A stretch of DNA of 64,000 nt from Ricinus communis (lineage: Eukaryota > Streptophyta > Magnoliopsida > Malpighiales > Euphorbiaceae), in assembly GCF_019578655.1 (NCBI RefSeq), contig NC_063263.1, positions 23,993,001 through 24,057,000 on the forward strand, written 5' to 3'. A program made the translations under genes and the position numbers. The notes below the pieces were generated by a model. That model was given only the letters and a program-made list of their open reading frames with translations, searched no databases and was not told the origin of the DNA. Shown here piece by piece: positions 43,403 to 55,717 of the stretch (the first letter of the stretch is position 1; each line of letters begins with the position of its first letter).

Positions 43403-43499
43403 ACCGTTATTATTATTTTGATTATAAAATCAAATTGATAGATACAATCTAATAAAATTATCAATATTTAATATTGCTTTGTAGGATTTTAATAACAAA

Positions 43500-43925
43500 T
43501 TAACTATTTTTAAATATAATAATATAAAAATTATTTATTAATTAATTTGAATATTATAAATTAACATATCAATATAATTAATATTAGTATTTTTTAGAAT
43601 TAAAAATTTATTGTATAATTAAAATTTAATTTATTATTAAATATAATATTAGAAATATAATTTTAAGATGTTATTTATATATTAGAATGATTAATGTAAT
43701 TACACAACCAATTTATTAGTTAATATAATATTAAAATATAATTAATATGATATTTTTAGAATATATTTAATATCATTATTTGATTAGAAAACTATTTATT
43801 GGTTAATATAATATTAGAATATAATTAATGTGCTGCTATTTCTTAGGATAAGATTAATATTATTATCTAATTAGAAAATTATTTATTTGTTGTAATACTA
43901 AAATTTAATTAATATCTTATCGATT
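43500..43925. repeat. AT-rich tandem-like repeat (about 95-100 bp period)
   Basis: Words such as TTATTGGTTAATATAATATTAGAATATAATTAAT recur near 43560, 43725, 43800 and 43885, each followed by a TTTTTAGAAT/TTTCTTAGGAT variant. Units are diverged. Related text occurs at 11640-11760. Confidence 0.5.
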
Positions 43926-44096
43926 AGAGTCATGTTTAATTAGAAATATAATTTATTAATCAATAAATTAATAGAAAAATTATAAAAATTACACGTAAGC
44001 TTGAATCCCATATATCAAAAGTAGTATATATGTTAAAACAAAAATTTTATGTGTCAAAAATTACACACACATGTCAAAACAATTTTAAGATTCAGA

Positions 44097-44100
<4 letters not shown>

Positions 44101-44130
<30 letters not shown>
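44101..44130. repeat. (AT)15 microsatellite
   Basis: Thirty bases of uninterrupted AT dinucleotides. Confidence 0.98.
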
Positions 44131-44134
<4 letters not shown>

Positions 44135-45350
44135 AGAAAATAAAACTTTATGTTTATTGTATTATTTTTTAAAATGAAAATAGAAAACAATTTTATATGT
44201 TTTTAAAATTATATCTAAACTTTTAAAAATAAGTTTAACATATTTTCTATATTTTTCTTTATATAAGAAGTCACTTATTTTTAAATGAGAATAAATTTTT
44301 TTATTTTATTTATTTCAAGTTTACCCTTTATACTTAAAATATTATTTAAATAGAAATTAATATATTTTTATAAAGTAAATATATTTTACAAGTTTTTATA
44401 TGAAAATAATTATTTTTATTTTTTAAAAATTAGAAAATAAAAATAAAAAGATTTTCTAAAAGTAAATAAGTCCTAAGTTTTTTTTGTATGGAATATTATT
44501 TATAATATACCATTTAATATAAGAGTTTTTATTTTTCTTTATTTTATTTAGAAGTGTTCTCATTATTTTTTTCACTTATTTTAGAAAAATAAATAATTAA
44601 TTGAAAATTTATAATATCTTATTTAAATTATAAAATTTAAAAATAATAGAGTACATATATTAAAAACTAATACTATAATATCAAGAGATAGAGAATGTCG
44701 AGATTCTCTAACATAACATAAAAATAAGAATAGTAGAGTGAAAATAATGAATCTAATAGCTTTGATAGGTATAATAACAGTAATTTTTAGAAGTAAGTCT
44801 TTATTAATAGTTTAAACTCATTTCATAAACTATATTAGTTATTGAAATTTAATTTGAATTTGAAATATTTTAAACAAAAATAAAATATATTAGAAAGAAA
44901 ATCAAATCTGAATCAATCTTAAATTTTTTGGAATGTTGACAGTTTATAATTTTTAACTTATTTTTATTATACAAATGATAACACATTAAATCTAAATTAA
45001 ATATTAAGATAGAAAGAACCACAAAAAAAGTAATAAGTTCATAAAGAACTAGGTAAAAGTATTTCACTCGGTCGAAAAGATTACACTCCTTAATAAGAAA
45101 AAATCTTAAAAACAATTATTATATATTAAATTATATATTCATTTTTAATAAATAACATTTATTATTAATTATAGATATTATATTTTTTTATCAAATAATA
45201 TAATATTATTTATAACAAGTATAATAGTGTATGAACTTACTGAGTTGAGTGTTTGTCTTATTAAAATCTACCTAAATTTTTAAGGAGCTTCTTTTAAACA
45301 AGAATCTGAGTAAAATTCAAACTGCTTAAATAGTTTTACATTTCTAAACA
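44131..45350. other. AT-rich spacer upstream of the host gene
   Basis: Extremely AT-rich, with no open frame that looks coding. It ends where GC content rises sharply at about 45355, the presumed promoter and 5' leader of the next gene. Confidence 0.5.
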
Positions 45351-45354
45351 ACGG

Positions 45355-46080
45355 ATAAGGCCCGCCTTGCTATCAACGACCCGTTCCCAATCTGAATTCG
45401 GGTCAGTAACCCGGCCCGATACATATCATTTTAGGACGGGAAAGGGATATCCTCTGGTTTCCATGGTTAATATTCAAGTCTGCAGAAAAGGAGAAAGAAA
45501 ATAAAATATATTAAAGGAATAATCAACCTTAAGATTATAAAACGGTAAGCAAACTCACTCTTATCTGGTAATTTATTTCATTGTTAACTTTTGTTATAGG
45601 GATTTTGTGATTTTGCATGAAAACGTCTTTGAACTGATTCATGTATATGTATATAATGCTTTTAGGGAATCGTATGAATTCTGTGGTTAATAAGTTATTG
45701 AGTTTATAATTGAAGTAAAGCATTGGAATTGGGTACATTAGGTGTGTGCTTTATGGATGTTAAAAATGTTTTCTTTTATTTTTTATTTTTATTTGTGTAG
45801 GGTATTCCAGTGAAATAATTTTAGGACTATATTTTTATTTGCTATGAAAATTTAGTTCAAGTTAGAACCTGAAAGAGTTTTTCAAGTTCAATGTTTTAAA
45901 GACATTGTTTTGTTATTAACCCAAGTGAAGAAATTCCATATAAATTCTGCTATGAATCGTAATTGATTGCAATATCAGGTTTATTTTGTCTGTTAACGCT
46001 GCGATATATTTGAATTTGATTGTGTTGGTTTTCATGTAGGTTTAGTTTGCAATAAAAGCTGGTTACTTTTGTTAACAAAG
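45355..46080 (+). promoter_or_regulatory. Promoter-proximal region, 5' leader exon and leader intron of the coiled-coil gene
   Basis: GC-rich text at 45358-45430 holds AAGGCCCGCC and CCGGCCCGAT, which resemble site II (GGCCCR) elements of plant housekeeping promoters. The transcription start is not defined. A leader exon ends at 45544 with donor ACG|GTAAGC, and the intron runs 45545-46039 with acceptor TTTCATGTAG. The ATG follows 41 bases into exon 2 at 46081. A leader intron is common in constitutively expressed plant genes. Confidence 0.6.
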
Positions 46081-49000
46081 ATGAGAAGACAGGGACAATA
46101 TGGTGATCCTGGTGCCAATGCATATGTTGGCAGTGCTCAGATGCAGCACTCTGCTCAGAGAATGGAAAACAGGACCGAAACTGATCATTTTCAAGGACGA
46201 CTAGAGGCCTTCACTCCAGAGAGGGAGCATCCTTATGCCACTTCGAAAGTTGAGGGACAATGGAGATGGGAAAGAGGTGAATCGAAAATGTCAAATCCGA
46301 TGGCATCTCGAATTTTCTCTGAAGGTAACATTGTTTAAGATGGAAATTTATGAGTATTAATTTATATTTGTGATGTCGATCATTTCTTGCCAAAGTCTCA
46401 TGATTTTTGTTGATCATGTTATTAGTGGGTAGAGTTCATACTGTTCTTGAGGACATCCCCTTGCTTTTGTGGTTTATGAAAATCAATTTGGTGACCTTCT
46501 GTTTTTGGCTAGTCTTAAAGTTTGTGAACTCTCCTTAGCCTTCTTTGTACCTTGCATGTTTTGAATACTTCAATATATGTGTGTTTCTTTATGTAGGTCA
46601 AGGGGTTGATGCATCAAGATCCTATTTTCAGGGAAAGGGACCTGGGCAAGAGGCAAAACTGGCTTTAGAGAAGCAAGGCATTGGTGATCCTAGATTTGGA
46701 ACACATGATGACAATATGCAAATTGGCTTTGAAGACAAACCATTGTTACAAAGTTTTGAAGGTATTGAGCAGAAATTCCGCGATGACATTATTAAACTAG
46801 CCAAAGAACAGAATGATGCTGAGGATGCAGAAAATGCCAGACATAGAGAGGTCAGTTTAAATGATAGTTTAGCTTGATAGCCTCTTCTTCATGGTCAATT
46901 TACAATTAAGATTCTCTCAAAATGAGGGATACATTCATTTTGACTATGCAGTGAAAAATTTGTCCAAACCATAGATCGCGTTGAGGTGGACATTTTCTGA
47001 CTCACCCAATTATTGTTATTGATTAGCGAACAGATTTTCTGCTTTATTGGCCTGTATGCTAGTATATGCAAATAAAAATTGAGATTCTGCAAATAGGATT
47101 ACATAGATAAGTTTATATTAGGGAAAAAGAAACAAGTCTATTAATTGAGTTATGGACTACAAAGATATAAAAATAACATTAAGATATAGCCATAATGATT
47201 GCTTGTTTAATCACTTTGGGAATGCCAACAAGGTGGCTTAAATTTTTCAGCTCTTTGCTAAACCTGAACTAGGGCAATGCAAAACAATGTATAAAAGGGA
47301 AGACCCCCAGTGAGTTGTAATGTAGAATATATGAAGCAATCTATCTACCTATAAGTGCTCTTATGCTAGGCAAAACTTCTTTAATTAGGATTTTTTCGCT
47401 GACAAAGGGCTGGAAGTGAAAATAATTTTTGCTAGTTGTCTTGCAACAGCTTAGCAATGACATCTGTGGAGTTGTAGAGGTTCAGTTTGTACAAAAGGAA
47501 TTTTAAGATGATGTGGGAATTTTGTATCGTTATAATGATGGGATGAACCCAAGGCTAGTTAGATTGATGAAAAGAAAGTCGGTGTTTATTTGGTAACTGA
47601 GTAACTCCAGTTGTAATAGGAAATAGGAGAAAAAAGAAAAATGAAAGAGATAGAGGGGGAGAAAAAAAGTATCAAATCAAAATACTCATAATCTCATTAA
47701 TAGAAGAAGAAGATATTACCTAATTTAAAATGGGCATTATACAGAAAAACAGTAAATTGTATTTTTTTGATACTAGTGATTTAAACTTGAAGTTCTTCTA
47801 ACCCATGATAGACCGTACCGAATTAAAATACTCATAATTCACTTTGAATAAGATGATAAGTAAGTTAAAATATGGGTGCTTATACAAAGGTAATAATACC
47901 TTGTCTTATTAGGATTAGAAATTTTTGAAGCTGGAGAATCTTAAAACTAATTCTAAATGACAACATCCCTGATTATATTAAGCTTCTAATTAAAAAGAAT
48001 TTTACATTTATTTGGTAGATAAACCTGAACGGAAAGTATTTTAGTAATTCTAAAAACAAAATCACAAGAAATTTCAATTACTAGAATCAAGAACTTAGTT
48101 AAAATAACTTGTGAATTTGTAATCATTTGGCTATGGGATTTACATTTAGCTTGTTTCATAACGGGATTTTGAGCTTCCTTTATGTTATTAGTAATGTGTT
48201 AACTGTTGAGTTTAGGGACCAACTCAACTTGCTTTTCTTTTACAAGAAAAAAAAAAGTAAAAATTATACTGACATCTTCTTACTCTATCCCATTTTTTAG
48301 CTTCACAAATTTGAAAGGACTCTTTGTTATAGAGTCTTTTGTCAATATAATTTTCAAACTTAGGCCCGGCCACAGCTCATGAATTGGCGGTTCCATTGCC
48401 CTTAGAACCTGCCTATTCCAAAAAGTGTAAAAATAAATTAATTCTTTTATGGATCACAAATTTACAACACAAAAGCCTTTCTCTATTTATGTCTCTCTTT
48501 CTTTTAGATTCCCTTTCTATGCGATCAATCAATCACAACCCCCCAAAATAAGTACGTTGACTCTTTCTCTATTTCTTTGTCTCTATGTCTGCCTCTTCTG
48601 CATTTTCTGAGAAAGAGAGAAATGAAAACACACATAACAACTTTAATTTTTAGAAAGACATGTTATTTCTTTCATTAACGCCTTTTTCATCTTCTTTTCC
48701 CAATTCCTTTTTTTATTTATTTTGACATAAAATCAAGAACGGAAATAGACCATCATAATGAGTCTGTTCGCTAAATCAAGGAATGAAGAAACCCATATGA
48801 CTCATCTTCTTATCAACTTTGATTTTTGTGATTTTAGGGCTTGTATGCAACTTTCTTATTTTTCTTGTCGAGTCTCGATCACAAAATGTCTCTGCTTCAC
48901 CAGCACTTTTAATCCTATTGTTGCCCCGCCTTTGCCTTCTCCTTGCTACCATCGTCACACCTACCCTCACTGCCGCCGCTTCTCCATCATCATCACCATT

Positions 49001-52000
49001 GACTGTACTCATTAATATCCCCGCCACCCCCATCTCCTCCACACCACCTCCACCATCATAACTATCATACCCATTACCATCACCACCATCACTGCCACTA
49101 AGTCCACCATTAAGAAGCACCGACACTCCTAAGGGGTTGCCCTATGCGTGTTGGACACTTTGGGGACAACGACACGCTATAATACGTATAGGACATGCCA
49201 AAAAGCGTGTCCTTAATTAATTAATTTATTTGTTCAGGTGGGGACACGCTAGGGACTCACCGGGGATAAGGGAAATATTAAATTTTGCAAAATTATAGGG
49301 CAAATTTGAAAAACACGGAGTACTTTTTAAAATAACTTTAGATTTAATGGGTCAAATTATAAAAACATAAAACCTTAGCCGCACATCCCTAGCTGTTCTC
49401 CACTTCTCTTTCCCCTTCGATGAACTAGAATTTTAGTCATTGTTGTTTGTCGATGAAGTAGGAGAAAATGAAGAGATGGAAAATGTTTTAGACTTGTTGT
49501 TTAGTTTTTATTTATATAAGTTTGTATTGCAATAACTATCATCTTCTATATATATATATATATATTAAATTTTTCGTGTCCCCCGTATTTGTGTCTCACT
49601 TTTTAAATTCCATACTTCATAGCTCCACCATTTCCTAAAAGCATTACACCTACTAAGGCCTTCATTAAGGGGACCCTTTTCAAATGGGAGCAAATGTATA
49701 AATAGTCATGGAAGCAGGACAATGCATAATCCACCGTCCAGCTAGAGGGGAATCCGCCCTAAAACCGGTCCCCTAGTTCCTGGCCGGTTCAAGCCCAGCT
49801 TTGGGTTTGTCCAGTTTTGGGCCCGAACCGGCCCATGGCTAGGCCTATTCAAACTTATCTTTTATGAATTTCCTATAAGGGAAGAGAGAATGATGCTTTA
49901 TATATTTGTATAAGTTGTGCTTTTTAATTCATAAAAGTATTAATGTATTGCATATTGTAATCACAGATTTGAGGGAATAAAATCGAATACTTTATTCACA
50001 CTAGTGGCACATATATATATATACACAAGAAGACTCCTAAACATGATAGAAATATTATACAATGAGAACTCCTATTTAGGGTTTACAATCTTATCCTGTA
50101 TATATGTTGTAACACTCCCCCTTAAATTGGAGCGCAGATGTTAATCATGCCCAGTTTGTTACATAGATAATCAACTCGAGCTCCGTTTAGAGCTTTATTG
50201 AAAATGTCTCCTAATTGCTCTCCAGTTTTCACGTATCCTGTGGAAACTAGTCTTTGTTTGTATCTTCTTATGAATAAAATGACAATCAACTTCAATGTGC
50301 TTAGTTTATTTATGAAATACCAGATTTGAAACAATATGAATAACTGCTTGATTATCACACCATAACTTTGCTGGTACTATAATCTTAAAACCGAGTTCAG
50401 ACAGAAGTTGATGAGTCTACGTTATTTCACATGTAGACTGAGCCATAGCTCGATATTCTGATTCTGCACTAGAACGCGGGTCTACACGCTGCTTCTTACT
50501 TCTCCATGAAACTAGATTTCCTCCAACAAAGACACAATACGCTGAAGTAGATCTTCGATCTTCTTTAGATTCTGCCCAATCAGCATCTGAAAAACACTCA
50601 ATTCTAAAATGCTCATGATCTTTATATGTGATACCTCGTCCTGGAACCCCCCTTCAAATAGCACAAAATTTGTTCTACTGCTTTCCAATGATCAACCATT
50701 GGCCAAGACATGTATTGGCTTACCACACTGACGGAATATGCGATGTCTAGACAAGTCACTATTAAATAATTTAACTTTCCAACTAATCTTATGTATCTCT
50801 CAGGGTCTTCAAACAATTTACCATCTCTTGTGAGTTGCCAATTAGGCACCATCAGAGTACTACATGGTTTAGCCTCCAACTTACCTGCTTTAGATAACAA
50901 GTCAAGTACATATTTCTGTTAAAATAACAGAATCCCTTTCTCACACCTTATTACCTTGACACCCAAGAAATACTTTAACATCCTTAAATCCTTTGTGTGA
51001 AACTGACTATGAAGAAAGGACTTAAGAGATGAAATTCCTGAAACATTACTTCCAGTAATCACAATGTCATCCACATTACACAACTAGTAAAACAATACCA
51101 CCCTCAGACTATTTATAGAAAATAGAATGGTCAAATTTGCTTTTCTTCATTCCAAATTGCTCAACTGCTTGACTAAACTTGCCAAACCAGGCACATGGAC
51201 TTTGCTTCAAGCCATACAGAGACTTCTGAAGACGACAGATTTTCCCATACTCCCCCTGAGCAACAAAACCAGGAGGTTGCTCCATATACGCCTCCTCTTC
51301 AAGATCGCCATGAAGAAAAGCATTCTTAATGTCTAATTGATGGAGAGGCCAATTTTGTATGGCTGCTATAGATATGAATAACTTGATAGAAGTCAAATTA
51401 GCAACAGGTGAAAAAGTATCAGAATGATCAACTCCATAAGTTTGGGCATAACCCTTTTCTACAAGAAGAGCTTTCAAACGAGCAATTGACCCATCAGGAT
51501 TCACTTTCACTGCAAAAACCCATTTACACCCAATAGCTTTCTTCCCTACAGGTAAATTTACTAAGTTCCAAGTACCATTACCATCTAAAGCATTCATCTC
51601 CTCTATCATAGCATTACGCCATCCAGGATGGGCTAGGGCTTCTTGGACAGTTTTAGGAATAGAAATAGAATCAGAGATGCAATAAAGGAACAAGTAGCAA
51701 GTGACAAATGGTTATAAGACACAAATGAAGAAACAGGATAAGTGCACTAACGTTTACTTTTGCAAAGGCAATGGGAAGATCATCACTTAACACCTGATCT
51801 GATGGCGAAGGATCTGGTTCAGGACATTTATCAGAAGAAGTCTGCCGTCGTGAGTAGACCGGAGTGGTTGGTGGACGAGGAACAGAAACATCTGAAATAG
51901 AAACAAGTTGTGTGATATTTTGGACCAACACATCATCATCAACCTCCCCCTTATGTGATATAGTGGAAGACAGGAAGAATGACATATCCTTTAAGAAAGT

Positions 52001-55000
52001 GATATCAGCTGACACTAGATACCTATTAAGACTAAGACAATAACACCTAAATACACGAGAATAGCCAAGAAAGGTGCACTTTAAAGACTTAGGATTAAGT
52101 TTCGTGATTTGAGGACGAATATCACGAACAAAACAAGTACAATCAAATTTCCTAGGTTCAATTGGAAATAATGATTTATTTGGAAGAAGAGTATGATAAC
52201 GAGTCTCACCACCAAGAACAGTTGAAGGCATGCACTTAATCAGAAAGCAAGCTATTGAAACTGCATCAGCCCATAATTGTTTTAAAACATTCATTTGAAA
52301 TAATAAGGCTCTTGCAGTTTCAAGAAGGTGTATTTTTTCTTTCTACTACCCCATTTTGTGATAGTGTATCCATACACAAAGTTTGATGAAGAATTCCTTG
52401 TTTAGTCATGTAAGACTGAAAATATTCTGATAAATATTCTTTAGCATTATCACTTCTTAGTATGTGGACAGAAACATTAGATTGAGTTTTGACTTTAGCA
52501 CAAAAAGCACAAAAAATGAGTAAATAACTCTGAACGAATTTTCATTAAATATAACTAGGTCGAACAAGAATAGTCATCAACAAAGGTAATAAAGTATTTA
52601 AACTTAGCTTTGGACACAATTGGACAAGGACTCCAAACATTTGAATAAACTAACTCAAAAGGAACACTAACACGTGTATTGATTCTAGACTAAAACTAAG
52701 ACAATGATGTTTCACAAACTGATAGGACTCACATTCTAAAAAAGATAAATTGTGAAACTGAGGAAAGAATATGAGATTTGGCAGTCTCAAATTCAGAGGG
52801 AAGACCAGCTAGAAAACTCATGACAGCCATCTTTTCCCTTTGGGTAAATGGTAATAACATGTTAAGATCCTCATGTCTTCTTGAAATCGATGAAATAGCT
52901 CGTGAGAGACTTGTCTTGTTTTTCAGCTCGATAAAAAGTTTTACACATCATACATGCGATTAATATTCCCTTGCCAGAGTGCACAAACTCTAAGTACTCT
53001 AGTAAATTCCTTCACAAACTCACGATGATTAATTAGACCCACGATCTCACTGTCAATAGAATTCTTAATTTGTAGAAATAAACGAGCATCTTCGCGTAGC
53101 TAAGTTTGTTTAGATTCATCTTTCGGTGGATCATCAGTCATATGGTGATTCATATCAATGCTTCACAAATAAAGATGCACAGATTTACTCCAATCAAAAT
53201 AGGTATAATCATTAAGTTTATGTTCTGTTATTTTTGTTTCTATGGGAACAATCTCAGGCATAATTACTGACTTCTTATCGGCCATACTTTAAATAATTCA
53301 GGCAAAAAATTGACCGAACACAGCAAAAATAAAAGAAATCAAGACCTATTTCAAAGAAACCCCTTTAGCCATTTGTATTTTCACAAAACCAACCACAAAT
53401 ATGGACCATAGAGGATGAGGTGAGCTTGGTGAAGTTGACCAGAAAAAAATTTCAGTGACGCACGCGCTGGCGCCATGAACAAAAGTGCACCAACTTGTTT
53501 GGGCACGTGAGACTCACGTGCTAGGGTTCCAGTGACCAGACTTTCCAGGTTAGACGATCGGCGGGCGGCGCTCCTCCTGGTGCAGGTAGTGATTAAAGAC
53601 TAAACTTCTAAAGAGATGAATCGAAACTAGCAAACCCTACTGCTAAACCAAGAGCAATTTCCCAAATCCTCAATTTTAATTTCTAGGGTTTATTCCCTGC
53701 TCTGATACCATGTAATCATAGATTTGAGGTAATAAGATCAAGTACTTTATTCACATTAATGACACATATATATATACACAAATAAGAGGACTCCTAAACA
53801 TGATGGAAATATTATACAAGGACTCCTATTTAGGGTTTACAATCTTATCCTATATACATGTTGTAACACATTCAAATTTATTCATTTTGCTAATGTTCTT
53901 AAGATTCCCAGTAGCAGCGGCGGTTTTGGTCAGATATGGCCTAATTCGGTTTAATTGCCTACACCATTTCCAGTATTGTTATTTAAAACCCAGTGATAAA
54001 ATTTGCTAACATTATGTTGATGGAAACATTATGCTTAAGAAAACTTTACAGGGATTAAAGAGGAGGAAAGTGACACTTCTCTACTTTTCTTCTTATCTTC
54101 TTATCTTTTGCACCACTAAAACATGTTCTATGAAAGAGCTTTAATCTCAGACATACTCACACTTGTAAGCCTATTAGCATAAATATGTTTGCATCCCTCA
54201 GTAATGCCTAGTAATCAGGGACATCTGGAATCATATATTATGAGAGATTCTTTGGGGACTCAATAATTTTACACCATGTATGTCCTGTGTAACTTTTGCC
54301 TCAGTACAGAATGATACTTCACATTTATACACCTTATGGAAACTGGCTTCTGTTCCTTTTTATAATTCGTGCTGTTATTATAACTTGTACACAGTAAGGT
54401 GTCTTATCTTCTTATGCTCTAGATTTTGGGAAAGTTAGCATTTTAGAAAACCATATAAGGCCTTTGCAGCATTTGCAGAAGAGCTAAACAAAAAAGATTT
54501 TCTTTAACAAATTTATCTGCATTATATTCATTATCTATGGATATATTCTTACATCGTGAACTCTAATAAAGAAAATTCATTGGAATGCCAGATAGTATTA
54601 AATGTGTGACCCATATTTGGGGACTATATGGTCATTGCAAATTTCAAGTTGCCTGTTGCCCATTTGTCTGGTCGTTTGGAAAAAACAGCTTGCCCAGCTT
54701 TTGTAGGCTGTGCCTGTTCAGTTACTGCCATCCTTGTGGTAGATGTTCTTAGAAAGTTGAACAAGATGCTGTTCACTGCTCAGATTTTCAGATCTGTGTT
54801 AAATTGACAACATGCCGAGAGGATAGCATGTGAGAGATGCCTCCAGTAATGACATTTTCTTTCTCTATGTCGGAATTCTAGATTTGTGTTTGCACCAGAG
54901 GATTGCATATTCAATGCTGAATTTGTAAATTCAGTGCAGTGGAAGATTCAAATGATTCGGTCTTTATGGATTGTATCAGCGAGGGATGTTTGTTATGGGG

Positions 55001-55717
55001 TCTTTACCCCTCTAAAATTTTATTTGGTTGTTAAAAGAAATATAGAGAAGTTTCTAATTAGAAAACAAACAGTCTTGCATCCTTTACTCGACTTTTTCTC
55101 TTCTCGAAGTGTGGCAGGCAAGTTCTCACATGGCAAGATTCATGTGCATTATCTATGTTGGACAAGTTAGAAAATTGGTACTTTCACATAATGCAGTTCA
55201 AGTTTTGATTTGGTTCTTTGATGAGTGTGCGTGCAATAAAATTTGAAAAGAAAAATGTCCATTTGTTTCTTAAGTCCTTAATTTGTTTATGGAAATGGTA
55301 TCTAATGTCTTTATATGCTGCTCAATTTCATCAATATGTGTATCTTTTTTTGTTCTTCAGAAGATAATTGCAATAAGTACTCAGTATCAGGAACAACTAT
55401 CAGCACTTCGAGCCCGACATGCCGGCCGTAGAGATGAGTTCCTCCGCAAAGAATCACATGCCCGACAGCATCAGTATCAGCAGTCCATGACAGACCATTT
55501 CCCCGACAGTCGCATGGGCCCTGGAGATCCGCATGGTTATAATGGAAGTGCACCCTCAGCTGTCATTAATGATAATCATCGAGCCTATAATACTGATCAA
55601 TTTGAATCATATGGGGAGCGGACTCGATTTCTTGGGAATTCCAAGGACCAAGGATTTGAGCCTAGATGTTTGTATCACGGTGGCCGTGTTTATGATACTG
55701 GTCCACGCTATTACTAA
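46081..55717 (+). CDS. Coiled-coil protein of unknown function, 284 aa, three coding exons
   Basis: Coding segments are 46081-46324, 46597-46850 and 55361-55717; introns obey GT-AG (SEG|GTAACA; ATGTAG|GTCAAG; GAG|GTCAGT; TTCTTCAG|AAGATA) and phases match. The joined frame is 855 nt with no internal stop. Residues 1-130 look disordered (MRRQGQYGDPGANAY; EAFTPEREHPYATSKVEGQW). Residues about 131-210 form a charged coiled-coil (FEGIEQKFRDDIIKLAKEQ, then TQYQEQLSALRARHAGRR). The tail is Gly/Tyr/Arg-rich and ends GGRVYDTGPRYY. I believe it is a conserved plant protein, but I know no established function. The ATG at 46081 is the first in-frame one. Intron 3 is 8,510 bp, inflated by copia element E. 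No defect is seen, so it is likely functional. Confidence 0.88.
46325..46596 (+). other. Intron 2 of the coiled-coil gene
   Basis: 272 bp, GTAACA donor and TTATGTAG acceptor; phase 1 join reads ...SEG-QGVD.... Nothing else inside. Confidence 0.85.
46851..49955 (+). other. Intron 3 of the coiled-coil gene, part left of element E
   Basis: About 3.1 kb, mostly AT-rich without recognisable genes. It holds a C-rich patch of CCACCATCA-type simple repeats (48940-49110). It also holds an odd segment with ACACGCT/AGCGTGT inverted words (49140-49260), a TA microsatellite (about 49547-49565), and a GC-richer block with GGCCCGAACCGGCCC (49730-49850). The latter pieces may be small repeat insertions, but none has ends I can define. 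Confidence 0.6.
49956..50114 (-). repeat. 3' LTR of element E
   Basis: 159 bp; contains AGGAGT(C)TCATTG.. and a TATATATATATATGTG stretch. The purine tract AAGGGGGAGTG (minus) follows immediately at 50115 rightward. Confidence 0.9.
50122..51693 (-). pseudogene. copia reverse transcriptase and RNase H of element E
   Basis: The frame 51693-51109 is open for 194 codons: HPGWRNAMIEEMNALDGNGT, KKAIGCKWVFAVKVNPDGSI, then YGVDHSDTFSPVANLTSIKL, QLDIKNAFLHGDLEEEAYME and LQKSLYGLKQSPCAWFGKFS. Past a short gap the tether and RNase H follow (SYSVSVVSQYMS; DADWAESKEDRRSTSAYCVF; SAESEYRAMAQSTCE; WCDNQAVIHIV; TKHIEVDCHFI), ending with GARVDYLCNKLGMIN beside the polypurine tract. The region of the YVDD active-site box (about 51060-51110) is disrupted. 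Stops make it inactive. Confidence 0.88.
51671..52700 (-). pseudogene. copia integrase of element E
   Basis: From 52700 leftward the minus strand carries the core FELVYSNVWSPCPIVSK, KYFITFVDDYS, CFCPHT (shifted) and KWGSRKKKYTFLKLQE. Then an open 207-codon frame (52294-51671) reads NVLKQLWADAVSIACFLIKC, PIEPRKFDCTCFVRD and SLKCTFLGYS, the integrase C-terminus of copia elements. D64- and D116-equivalent positions read N (SNVW) and DD (FVDDYS), so the catalytic triad is damaged. Confidence 0.82.
52780..53285 (-). pseudogene. copia gag N-terminal remnant of element E
   Basis: ATG at 53285 on the minus strand begins MADKKSVIMPEIVPIETKIT, followed by KLNDYTYFDWSKSVHLYL (the L-N-G-x-N-Y-x-x-W-S-x-x-x-x-x-x-L motif of copia gag) and LREDARLFLQIKNSID. 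Several stops interrupt it. The zinc knuckle and protease that should follow are absent. Confidence 0.75.
53697..53710 (-). other. Primer-binding site of element E (tRNA-iMet type)
   Basis: GCTCTGATACCA on the plus strand equals TGGTATCAGAGC on the minus strand, the canonical copia primer site, two bases from the LTR end. Confidence 0.92.
53711..53868 (-). repeat. 5' LTR of element E
   Basis: 158 bp, collinear with 49956-50114 with a handful of differences. Confidence 0.9.
53869..55360 (+). other. Intron 3 of the coiled-coil gene, part right of element E
   Basis: 1.5 kb of ordinary AT-rich intron with no recognised insertion or RNA gene, ending in a T-rich tract and TTCTTCAG. Confidence 0.7.

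Larger units (their letters stand above)
49956..53868 (-). mobile_element. Element E: Ty1/copia LTR retrotransposon in intron 3, antisense to the gene
   Basis: Short LTRs (49956-50114 and 53711-53868, about 158 bp each) start TGTTACAACAT and end on the minus strand with GATTACA. The primer site TGGTATCAGAGC (tRNA-iMet) sits at the inner edge of the right LTR. A polypurine tract (AAGGGGGAG on minus) lies beside the left LTR. Gag N-terminus, integrase, RT and RNase H remnants lie between. The full length of 3.9 kb is short because the gag C-terminus and protease are missing. Flanks CATAT/CATTC match at three of five bases. LTRs are similar, so it is not very old. Wording resembles the Ale/Retrofit side of copia. 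Confidence 0.9.

Noticed and set aside
48758..49126. Open frames on both strands, one starting like a signal peptide
   Set aside because: They lie within an intron of a well-supported gene, over a CCACCATCA-type simple repeat that produces Pro/Ser on one strand and Gly/Asp on the other. No domain, promoter or splice evidence.
54886..55170. 94-codon frame in intron 3
   Set aside because: No similarity recognised, no splice sites that would include it, and the neighbouring exons join in phase without it.
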